Below are positions 1 through 4,940 of a stretch of 5,284 bases of DNA, piece after piece; position 1 is the first letter of the stretch, and the number at the start of each line of letters is the position of its first letter. Made by a program: the position numbers and the translations under genes. The DNA is taken from NCBI GenBank assembly GCA_007127275.1, contig SKZP01000222.1:1-5284 (forward strand). The letters are read 5' to 3'. Origin of the DNA: Planctomycetota bacterium. Its GTDB lineage: Bacteria; Planctomycetota; UBA8742; SKZP01. The notes below the pieces were generated by a model. It was not told the origin of the DNA. It saw only the letters and a program-made list of their open reading frames with translations, and did no database searches.

Positions 1-950
1 ACGAGGCAAAGCCGGGCGTCTTCCCGCTCGTCAAGACGGACTCGCAGCCGTTGCGCGGCACCCTTCTCGCCGAGTTCGAAGCGCACGCCGTCGCCGCTGC
101 GTCGCACCTCCGTGACATGTTGTGTATCCAACGCCGGATCCCCGTCGCCGCCTGCGTACTCTACGAGGATCCAGGCTGTTCCGTCGTCGTCACGTCCCCA
201 AGCGAACTCGGCGGCCGCGTCGGCAACGGGAAGCCAGCGCAGCCTGAGAGGCGCAGGGTTATTGGCGGCGCGTACCTCCGCCCCGTCCCCGGCGAAACGG
301 CGTTGCCTCGCCTGTGCTTGAGTATCCGCCACGGGACGCAGATGAATCCGTCCCGTAGTCGTCAGGAGTTCATGCAATTCGGGCACTAGCGCACTCGCAC
401 GCTGCGAGCTCGGATACGGTACCGTTACCCGGACGCGGGCAAGCGGGTGCGTCGAAAGCTGCGGCGACGCCTCGGCAAGGAGCTGTGGCGACGAGTCGCG
501 CGCGCCGGGCGCATCCTCCACGGAAGCCGAGACAATTTCCACGGTACTGGCTTCGTAGCCGGCACGTGCGAGTCGTTGCTCAAGCAACGGCACACTGCGC
601 TCCACCTCGTGCACCAGTGTTTCGTACAGCGCCGAACGGCGCTCGGCCAATGCCTGCGAAATCTCTTCGAGGCGGCGCGCGAGGGCCGGATCCCCAGGGG
701 TATCCGCGGCCGTTCCTTCCCGTTGCGCAACGCGCTGCAGCTTCGAGAGTTGCCAGAAACGGTACTTGCTCTCGGCGTCGCCGGCTTCGCGTATGATCAG
801 GTCCAACTCGAGCGCATTCACCGCCTCGGGTGCGGGCGTTTCATCCGCTTCGTGCACCTGCGACTCCTCGGCATCCGCGCAGCCGAGCGCGAAAAAGAGC
901 CCGAGCCATGTCAAGGCCAAGAGTCGTGGATTGAACGCGCGCAGTAGCAT
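1..950 (-). CDS. Lipoprotein with SecD P1-like periplasmic region (partial, C-terminus outside window)
   Basis: The frame stays open from ATG at 950 to the left edge, giving 316 complete codons with the 3' end missing. The start follows GTGAGG four bases upstream. Residues 1-24 look like a lipoprotein signal: basic N-terminus, hydrophobic stretch, then FALG before Cys24. An acidic linker and helical, possibly coiled-coil segments (about 60-130) follow. From about 116 the layout parallels the SecD P1 region: a VPLLEQRLARAGYE segment like SecD's (R)RRxDxxGVxE, then ARVRVTVPYP like the RIxVQLPG strand, then LLTTTGRIHLRPV (196-207) like the 'LEFR' strand. Next come PALDTQHVTEVRRS (272-285) like 'LTGxDLxxA' and VRFELGEKGA (289-298), and the frame ends in RLCL-V, where SecD has its 'LAIVLDG' strand. 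I do not see the GLDLxGG motif of true SecD, and a Cys-anchored lipoprotein start replaces the usual first membrane helix. Function is unknown; a role in envelope protein handling is inference. It lies 33 bp after the upstream gene and is probably cotranscribed with it. Confidence 0.72.
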   Translation of the reverse strand, partial: MLLRAFNPRLLALTWLGLFFALGCADAEESQVHEADETPAPEAVNALELDLIIREAGDAESKYRFWQLSKLQRVAQREGTAADTPGDPALARRLEEISQALAERRSALYETLVHEVERSVPLLEQRLARAGYEASTVEIVSASVEDAPGARDSSPQLLAEASPQLSTHPLARVRVTVPYPSSQRASALVPELHELLTTTGRIHLRPVADTQAQARQRRFAGDGAEVRAANNPAPLRLRWLPVADAAAEFAWGRDDDGTAWILVEYAGGDGDPALDTQHVTEVRRSGDGVRFELGEKGAAQRLRVRLDEREDARLCL

Positions 951-983
951 CAAGCCTCACTCCGGCTAGTAGCCCGTTTGCGC

Positions 984-2288
984 CTACATCCCGGAGACCA
1001 GCATGCTTGACACCATGTAGGCAGCGACAATGAGACCGGCGACACCGAGGATGATGTACAAGGTAACGCGGTTACGGTCCGGCGGCGGCTTGAACTCCGC
1101 ACTCTCTCCCGGCGCGGCACTACGGCGACCACGAAAGTGCTGCGCCTTGCCGGCGGCAGCCTGGGCAGCGGTGGCGGAGTTTGTGCCACCCGCCTTCGGC
1201 GCCGAAGTTGTGGCAGGCGTTGCACTGTTCGCGACCGGTTTGGCCGCAGGGGCCGCGTCGGTGACGGCGGCGAACACGTTGGCCTCGGCAGGCTCGTGCA
1301 CATCAGCCTGTGTGTGAGGCTCGCTCGGCGTTGGCTTCGCCGTTGCCTTCTTCGGCTTCGCTTGCCCCCCCACTTCCACCGGCTCGGCCTCCAGGGGCTG
1401 CGCCTTCGCTGGTGGCGGCGGCGGCGTGGGAATGGCTCCGTCGACGGGAGCAATCTCTACTTCGTCGGCGTCGTCGAGTTGAAGGCCCCCGGCTACGAGG
1501 TCGTTGGTGCTCGCTGGGGCTTCTTCGCTCCGTACCGGCGCAGTGGGCTCCGCGCCAACCGGTTCCGCCGCCCCGGTTGCTGCCGAGTTGAACATCTGCT
1601 CCGACGGAACGTCGAAGTGGACTTCGATGTCATCCGTGCTGACCGTGCGCGTAAACTCACGGGGCGGCGCGGGAAGGTCCACCGGCGCCACGGCTTCCAA
1701 CGCGTCGTCCGAGGTGATTTCAATCTCCAACTCGGAGCCGAGGCTCGCCTCATACTCCGCAAGTCGTTTCAACGCTTCGGCGGCACGCTCTCCCACCACG
1801 GGAATCCCACCGGACGTGGCAATCTCGCCTGTGGTGTCGGCCTCTTTGTTCAGCCGGTCTCGCAGACGCATCTGGGCGGAAAGGACGGCCTGGACTTGCC
1901 CGTCGGTCATCAGCCCGTGCTTGATCGCAAGCTCTCCCAGGCGCGGTGGCTCCTTGCCCTGCTTACGGATTCTTTTCTGCTCCTTAAGGACCTTCGCAAG
2001 CTGCTCTTTGTTGACGAAGCCGTTGACCAGCGAAAGGTAGCCGAAGTAACTCCCTTCGTTCTTGATTTCGGCTTGCTGCTGTTTGGCAATGATTGCTTCG
2101 CACTGCGCCTTGGTGAGTAGCTTGAGGCGCACGCATACCTCACCGAGCTGCCACGTCTTCCCGGCCTTGATGGCCTTTTCGTGCTGCTGGATGGCCTTCT
2201 TCAGTTGTTCCGGGGACAAATGCTTATATTTGACCGCGAGTCGGCCGAACAGCAAGTACGCATCAATGGCCAGTGATCGCGCACTCAT
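984..2288 (-). CDS. MshEN/GspE-N-repeat protein with C-terminal membrane anchor, 434 aa
   Basis: ATG at 2288 is preferred because AAAAAGGA lies about seven bases upstream; the frame extends to an ATG at 2357, but the added 23 residues look non-coding. Residues 14-141 contain four half-repeats of about 24 residues, spaced 34, 34 and 35 apart and beginning FGRLAV (14), LGEVCV (48), FGYLSL (82) and LGELAI (117). Each continues as a short loop, then L/V-x-x-x-x-x-Q/H. The fourth (R116-LGELAIKHG ... LSAQ139) matches the MshEN motif RLGxxLxxxG...LxxxLxxQ closely; the others are degenerate. MshEN is the N-terminal module of type II secretion and pilus ATPases such as GspE, PilB and MshE, and binds cyclic di-GMP in some members. 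No ATPase domain follows. Residues about 150-400 are an acidic, Pro/Ala/Thr-rich, probably disordered linker. Residues 408-430 form one hydrophobic helix ending four residues before the stop, preceded by charged PPPDRNR. Topology is inferred to be tail-anchored with a cytoplasmic N-terminus. Confidence 0.85.
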   Translation of the reverse strand: MSARSLAIDAYLLFGRLAVKYKHLSPEQLKKAIQQHEKAIKAGKTWQLGEVCVRLKLLTKAQCEAIIAKQQQAEIKNEGSYFGYLSLVNGFVNKEQLAKVLKEQKRIRKQGKEPPRLGELAIKHGLMTDGQVQAVLSAQMRLRDRLNKEADTTGEIATSGGIPVVGERAAEALKRLAEYEASLGSELEIEITSDDALEAVAPVDLPAPPREFTRTVSTDDIEVHFDVPSEQMFNSAATGAAEPVGAEPTAPVRSEEAPASTNDLVAGGLQLDDADEVEIAPVDGAIPTPPPPPAKAQPLEAEPVEVGGQAKPKKATAKPTPSEPHTQADVHEPAEANVFAAVTDAAPAAKPVANSATPATTSAPKAGGTNSATAAQAAAGKAQHFRGRRSAAPGESAEFKPPPDRNRVTLYIILGVAGLIVAAYMVSSMLVSGM

Positions 2289-2435
2289 GGGCGGATCCTT
2301 TTTATTGCCGGGTGGCAGGTCGTGGCGCCTGTTCGGCCGCGTTGCGCTGCGAGGCAACGAACCGACACTTCAGGACCGCCTCATAAGGTCGAGTCACGAA
2401 AGCAACATGCGTGGCCCGGACGCTCCTGCGAAGCG

Positions 2436-2464
2436 AGTGTACAGCCCTTGCAACGACGGGTCAA
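2436..2464 (-). promoter_or_regulatory. Sigma70-like promoter for the MshEN-repeat/lipoprotein operon
   Basis: On the minus strand, TTGACC (2464-2459, five of six matches to TTGACA) is followed by exactly 17 bases and TACACT (2441-2436, four of six matches to TATAAT). Transcription would start near 2429, leaving a leader of about 140 bases before ATG at 2288. It is the best promoter-like pair I found in the gap, and it is correctly oriented for the gene downstream. No binding-site dyad is obvious over it. Confidence 0.55.
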
Positions 2465-2519
2465 CAAGCACCCGTGCGCCTCGTGCATATGTGTATCTCC
2501 GATTGTAGACATGCCACCG

Positions 2520-2545
2520 CCAAGCTCACGGGGTTCGCCCGTGGG
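2520..2545 (-). repeat. REP-like palindromic repeat, copy D
   Basis: Read on the minus strand, these 26 bases match the copy at 4185-4210 at 23 of 26 positions, sharing the run CCCACGGGCGAA and the 3' end GCTTGG. This copy folds as a 6-bp stem, CACGGG (2527-2532) with CCCGTG (2538-2543), around a 5-base loop. It lies in the gap between two minus-strand genes, 47 bases beyond the amidohydrolase stop. Confidence 0.6.
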
Positions 2546-2550
2546 CGTGG

Positions 2551-2562
2551 CACGCGCGCGTG
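2551..2562. repeat. Perfect 12-bp palindrome CACGCGCGCGTG
   Basis: A perfect inverted repeat of alternating purine and pyrimidine bases lies five bases from the REP-like copy and 30 bases beyond the amidohydrolase stop. It could be part of a U-tract-less termination or mRNA 3'-end structure, or a protein-binding dyad. Such GC alternations can also arise by chance in GC-rich DNA. Confidence 0.35.
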
Positions 2563-2591
2563 TCGGGCTCGGATACGGGGGCGACGACGAC

Positions 2592-3932
2592 TCACTCCGG
2601 GCGCTCGTAGATGGGGTTGCCGGCTACCATGGTGAAGACGGCCGGGCTGTCGTCGTGCATCAACGTATGTACGAGGCGTTCCTCCGGCGTGTTGTGCGGG
2701 ATGGCGACGGCGGTGAGGTCGGCTTGCATGCCAGGGGCGATCACGCCGACTTCGTCCTCAATGGCCAAGGCTCGCGCCCCGTACAGCGTTGCCATGCGCA
2801 GCACCTCCTCGTCGGAGATCTCGTACTCGGGGTGGCGAGCGAGGTAGCGCATCTCGTCGAGCATGGAGAGCGTCTCGTTCGAGGCGAGCGAGGCCGTCCC
2901 CAGTCCGACGGTCATGGCGCGGTTAAGCAAGTCCTCAATGGGCGCCTTGGGATGCTCGAAAAAGTCGTGGTGGCGCGGGCAATACACCACCGGCGCACGC
3001 ATTCGCCCAATCATCTGGATGTCCTCGACGTCGAGGTAGTGGCAGTGTACGAGCACCGGCGGCCGCACGACGCGGAACGCCTGCGTACGCCCCCGGTCTT
3101 CCTCCTTCGGGCGTGCCGTTTGCAACAGCTCGACAAGATAATGCACGGGACTCGCCGCGGCCTCCATCGGCGGCGGCCCCTCGGGAAACATCCCTTCCAG
3201 GAACTGCACGAACTCCCCTTCGTAGACCTGCAAGAGCTTGCGCTCCTCCTCGCTCTCCGCAATGCGCGTGCACAGGCGGTCGCCGCGCTCAATCATCAGT
3301 TGCAGCGTCAGACGGTAGAGCTCGGAGCTGACCGCGTACGGGGCAAACGGCGCAAGACCAAGCGCCATCAACGGCCGGCTGTCAGTGCGCGCGGTCAACA
3401 CCTCGTGCGCCGTCGCATCCTCAATGCGCTGCTCAATCCGCTCGAACTCCGTATGCGCGAGCTCGGGGTCAATGTTGATCACTTCGAGGTAGACGACACT
3501 GCGCAAGCCAGCGGCGCCAATGGCCTCGATGCTCCAATCCTGCATGGAGACGTCGCCGATCGCGGTCGTGCCTCCGGAGATGGCTTCGCGCAACCCCTTC
3601 TGGATCCCCGAGGCCACTTCGTGGCGGCTCGGCACGCGGTGCGAGGCGAACAGCGTCTGCAGCCATGCGGTGAAGCTGCCGGTGAAGGGGACGCGCCCCT
3701 GGAGGTGGCAGAGGTCGAGCTGGCTGTGTGCGTTGATCAGCCCCGGCAGGATCACGGCGTCGCCGAGGTCGAAGATCTCGACGTTACCCCTTGTGTCGAC
3801 GTCTCGGAAGCGCTTGACGCCGACGACCTTGCCGTTTTGTACCTCAATGTACGGCTTGTCGAGAATCTGGCCGACGACCGGGATGCCGTAGCGAGCAGTG
3901 ATCAGTGTGCGCGTCTCGTCATTGGCGTTCAC
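2592..3932 (-). CDS. Amidohydrolase-superfamily protein with degenerate active site (putative pseudoenzyme), 446 aa
   Basis: The GTG start at 3932 is chosen because AAAAGGAGG ends four bases upstream; the frame runs further up to 4322, but that part translates intergenic repeats. The fold is the ATZ/TRZ-like deaminase/hydrolase type. It has a short N-terminal beta region (about 14-60), then VILPGLINAH (60-69), GGTTAIGDVS (120-129), LAPFAPYAVSSELYRL (193-208), AES near 225-227, VLVHCHYLD (293-301), VVYCPR (315-320), GLGTASLASNETLSMLDEMRYL (343-364) and the closing GVIAPGMQADL (396-406). The DLCHLQGR...GSFTAWL stretch after the first motif suggests aminodeoxyfutalosine-deaminase-like relatives. 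Family members bind a metal through HxH, a later His, another His and an Asp. Here HxH is H69-S-Q71, the HxAE His is Arg223 and the GTDS Asp is Ala347, while H296 remains. The PHAPY His is Phe196. The frame is intact and of normal length, so I infer a retained, probably non-catalytic protein of unknown role. Confidence 0.88.
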   Translation of the reverse strand: MNANDETRTLITARYGIPVVGQILDKPYIEVQNGKVVGVKRFRDVDTRGNVEIFDLGDAVILPGLINAHSQLDLCHLQGRVPFTGSFTAWLQTLFASHRVPSRHEVASGIQKGLREAISGGTTAIGDVSMQDWSIEAIGAAGLRSVVYLEVINIDPELAHTEFERIEQRIEDATAHEVLTARTDSRPLMALGLAPFAPYAVSSELYRLTLQLMIERGDRLCTRIAESEEERKLLQVYEGEFVQFLEGMFPEGPPPMEAAASPVHYLVELLQTARPKEEDRGRTQAFRVVRPPVLVHCHYLDVEDIQMIGRMRAPVVYCPRHHDFFEHPKAPIEDLLNRAMTVGLGTASLASNETLSMLDEMRYLARHPEYEISDEEVLRMATLYGARALAIEDEVGVIAPGMQADLTAVAIPHNTPEERLVHTLMHDDSPAVFTMVAGNPIYERPE

Positions 3933-3936
3933 ACCG

Positions 3937-3945
3937 CCTCCTTTT
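3937..3945 (-). promoter_or_regulatory. Strong ribosome binding site deciding a GTG start
   Basis: The minus strand reads AAAAGGAGG, then CGGT, then GTG at 3932. This near-perfect Shine-Dalgarno sequence fixes the amidohydrolase start and excludes the much longer upstream reading. Confidence 0.8.
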
Positions 3946-3981
3946 CTCGAAGCGAAGCGGAAGTCGAGAGTGCCGTGGCGT

Positions 3982-3987
3982 AGTATA
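3982..3987 (-). promoter_or_regulatory. Possible -10 box for the amidohydrolase gene
   Basis: TATACT on the minus strand matches five of six bases of TATAAT and lies about 50 bases upstream of the GTG start. No good -35 hexamer lies 16-18 bases further upstream (around 4004-4010), so this is a weak or activator-dependent candidate. Confidence 0.35.
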
Positions 3988-4111
3988 GGAGTGGCCGGTG
4001 GTTCGTGGCTAGAGTCTCGTGCATTCGACGCTCGGATTGCCGCGAAGCAGCGCGCGCCACACGGGCCCTGCATGCAACACCGTGAGTCGGCAACGAAGGA
4101 TTGGCCCCACC

Positions 4112-4137
4112 TGTAGCCCTTTCGGTCTACAGAAAGG
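4112..4137. repeat. Two overlapping, mutually exclusive hairpins
   Basis: TGTAG (4112-4116) can pair with CTACA (4127-4131). Alternatively CCTTTC (4118-4123) can pair with GAAAGG (4132-4137) around an 8-base loop. The two cannot form together. The loop sequence GGTCTACA (4124-4131) recurs directly at 4156-4163. There is no adjacent gene for which this would be an attenuator, so its function is unknown. Confidence 0.35.
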
Positions 4138-4184
4138 CAAACTCGACCCGCACTAGGTCTACAACACGGATTTTTGCCCCTCCC

Positions 4185-4210
4185 CCAAGCGCACGCGCTT
4201 CGCCCGTGGG
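4185..4210 (-). repeat. REP-like palindromic repeat, copy A
   Basis: Read on the minus strand, the core is CACGGGCGAAGCGCGTG. It folds imperfectly: CAC pairs with GTG, a GG is left bulged, and GCG pairs with CGC across a short AAG loop. It is 23 of 26 identical to the copy at 2520-2545 and is inverted relative to the copies at 4235 and 4280. Confidence 0.6.
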
Positions 4211-4234
4211 TCGCGCGCAAGCCACGGTTCGTTT

Positions 4235-4259
4235 CACGGGCGAAGCGAGTGGGCTTTGG
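4235..4259 (+). repeat. REP-like palindromic repeat, copy B
   Basis: This copy has the core CACGGGCGAAGCGAGTG followed by GGCTTTGG on the plus strand. Compared with copy A in the same orientation it differs mainly by A for C after AAGCG and G for C in GTGGGC. Confidence 0.6.
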
Positions 4260-4279
4260 GGCGCAAGCAGGATCCGAGC

Positions 4280-4303
4280 CACGGGCGATGCGCGTGGGCT
4301 TTG
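4280..4303 (+). repeat. REP-like palindromic repeat, copy C
   Basis: This copy has the core CACGGGCGATGCGCGTG followed by GGCTTTG on the plus strand. CCAC at its left can pair with GTGG, with the inner GCG/CGC pair also conserved. It differs from copy B at two positions of 24. Confidence 0.6.
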
Positions 4304-4485
4304 CCCGCGACGTGCGACCCACGGATTATCGCTGACTACCCTACCTTCTCGACGTTTCGACTTGCTTGGCGACGACTTTGCAGTGCGCGCACCAAGTCTT
4401 TCGTTCGAATGGATTTGTGGTCACCACAAAACGACCATTCCACTCACGCTTTCGCCGGTGCCTACCGGGTTTCTCCGTCGAGTCC

Positions 4486-4514
4486 TTGCGGAAAGGCACA
4501 GAATGGGCTACTAT
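4486..4514 (+). promoter_or_regulatory. Candidate promoter of the arsR-arsM operon
   Basis: TTGCGG (4486-4491) and TACTAT (4509-4514) are separated by 17 bases. The -35 match is modest (the TTG) and the -10 matches four of six. Transcription would begin near 4521, about 34 bases before the arsR ATG, inside the TTCGA dyad, as expected for an autoregulated repressor gene. Confidence 0.45.
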
Positions 4515-4538
4515 TTCGAAGGTTCTCGAATGATCGAA
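4515..4538 (+). promoter_or_regulatory. Possible ArsR operator (TTCGA-N6-TCGAA dyad)
   Basis: TTCGA at 4515-4519 and TCGAA at 4526-4530 form an inverted repeat with a 6-base centre, immediately after the -10 box. A third TCGAA lies at 4534-4538, and TTCGAA at 4515-4520 is itself palindromic. ArsR-family repressors usually bind dyads overlapping their own promoter, so the position fits, but the sequence is not a known consensus. Confidence 0.4.
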
Positions 4539-4554
4539 GCAGGTGGATTTCGCA

Positions 4555-4923
4555 ATGTCTCACAACGCGACAGCAAGCAATGACGCGCCCGCGTATCCCC
4601 TCTCGTGGGAGGAGCTTGCCCTTCGGTTCAAGGCGTTGGGGCATCCCGTGCGCCTGCGGATCTTTGCCCGCCTTGCGCAGTGCTGCCCGAAGGATGGGGT
4701 GGCGTGCGAGCCGGCCGCGGACGGCAGCTTGCCGTGCGTGGGGGAGATTTCCGAGGCGTTCGGCATTCCCGCCTCGACGCTCTCGCACCATCTCAAGGAG
4801 TTGGAGCGGGCGGGGCTGATTCTGCGCAATCGCGAAGGGACGAGCATTCGCTGCCGCGTCGATTTGTCCGCCGTTGCCGCGCTAACGGCGTTCTTTACCG
4901 AGATTCAGCAACCACACAAGTAG
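4555..4923 (+). CDS. arsR: ArsR-family winged-helix repressor, probable arsenite sensor, 122 aa
   Basis: ATG at 4555 is preferred over in-frame GTG at 4543 because AGGTGG (4541-4546) lies eight bases before it, and that GTG would fall inside this binding site. The protein has the standard ArsR/SmtB size and layout. [18 protein letters not shown] (25-42) is the typical first conserved helix, [26 protein letters not shown] (64-89) is the helix-turn-helix with its recognition helix, and [12 protein letters not shown] (91-102) is the beta wing. Cysteines at 43, 44, 51 and 61 cluster between the first helix and the DNA-binding helices and are candidate As(III) ligands. The classical CxCxxC on the recognition helix is absent, as is the paired-Cys C-terminal arrangement of the Acidithiobacillus type. 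The dimer is expected to repress this operon until metalloid binding releases it. arsM follows after 17 bp. Confidence 0.93.
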   Translation: MSHNATASNDAPAYPLSWEELALRFKALGHPVRLRIFARLAQCCPKDGVACEPAADGSLPCVGEISEAFGIPASTLSHHLKELERAGLILRNREGTSIRCRVDLSAVAALTAFFTEIQQPHK

Positions 4924-4940
4924 GAGAAGGAGCAGGGAAG

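Larger units (their letters stand above)
2289..2591. other. Intergenic gap with promoter and REP-like palindromes
   Basis: These 303 bases separate the amidohydrolase stop from the start of the MshEN-repeat gene, both on the minus strand. I see no convincing gene. The gap holds a sigma70-like promoter reading into the MshEN-repeat gene, an untranslated leader of about 140 bases, one REP-like repeat and a perfect 12-bp palindrome close to the amidohydrolase stop. No T-tract follows either palindrome in the minus direction, so a canonical rho-independent terminator is not shown. Confidence 0.6.
4215..4305 (+). repeat. 45-46-bp tandem direct repeat, two units
   Basis: Unit one is 4215-4260 and unit two 4261-4305. 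Each begins GCGCAAGC, continues with a variable 12-13 bases, then carries the REP-like core CACGGGCGA-GCG-GTGGGCTTTG. The unit offset is 46 at the left end and 45 at the core, implying a one-base indel. The central spacer has diverged more than the ends. Confidence 0.6.
4204..4324. repeat. Terminal inverted repeat flanking the REP-like pair
   Basis: CCGTGGGTCGCGCG at 4204-4217 is matched in inverted orientation by CGTGCGACCCACGG at 4311-4324, 13 of 14 positions. The arms enclose copies B and C, and the left arm overlaps the end of copy A. The arrangement resembles a small composite palindromic element of about 120 bp. I see no target-site duplication, so mobility is not shown. Confidence 0.5.
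3933..4554. other. Divergent intergenic region, about 620 bp, without a supported gene
   Basis: This region lies between the divergently transcribed amidohydrolase and arsR genes. It contains the candidate amidohydrolase -10 box, a hairpin near 4112-4137, a cluster of REP-like repeats (4185-4324) and the arsR promoter/operator region (4486-4538). Bases about 4325-4450 look less GC-rich than the flanking genes and I see no recognisable feature there. Open frames that cross the region lack good ribosome binding sites and take their protein-like repetition from the DNA repeats. Confidence 0.6.

Noticed and set aside
1137..2120. Plus-strand open frame (327 codons) opposite the MshEN-repeat gene
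   Set aside because: Antisense shadow in GC-rich DNA; Arg/Gly-rich with no ribosome site or family resemblance.
2289..2357. N-terminal extension of the MshEN-repeat protein by 23 residues
   Set aside because: No good ribosome site for the upstream ATG, whereas AAAAAGGA is well placed for ATG at 2288.
2520..2562. Rho-independent terminator of the amidohydrolase gene
   Set aside because: The two palindromes are GC-rich, but neither is followed by a T-tract in the minus direction. A non-canonical terminator cannot be excluded.
2322..3983. Long plus-strand open frame (553 codons) opposite the amidohydrolase
   Set aside because: It is the antisense shadow of a gene with clear family motifs. Its translation is Arg/His-rich and lacks recognisable domains, and it also runs across the intergenic gap.
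4185..4303. CRISPR array
   Set aside because: The repeats are palindromic, imperfect, in both orientations and irregularly spaced. Only two are in tandem and there are no cas genes.
3933..4322. N-terminal extension of the amidohydrolase by 130 residues
   Set aside because: The extension translates the REP-like repeats (PTRIAR/PTRFAR repeats) and a strong Shine-Dalgarno marks the GTG at 3932.
4204..4324. Insertion sequence or MITE
   Set aside because: Inverted arms exist, but no target-site duplication or transposase fragment is visible, so it is described only as a repeat element.
4101..4583. Plus-strand frame of 160 codons and an overlapping 187-codon frame (4256-4819)
   Set aside because: The first uses a TTG start with no good ribosome site and its repeated peptides come from the DNA repeats. 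The second overlaps arsR out of frame.
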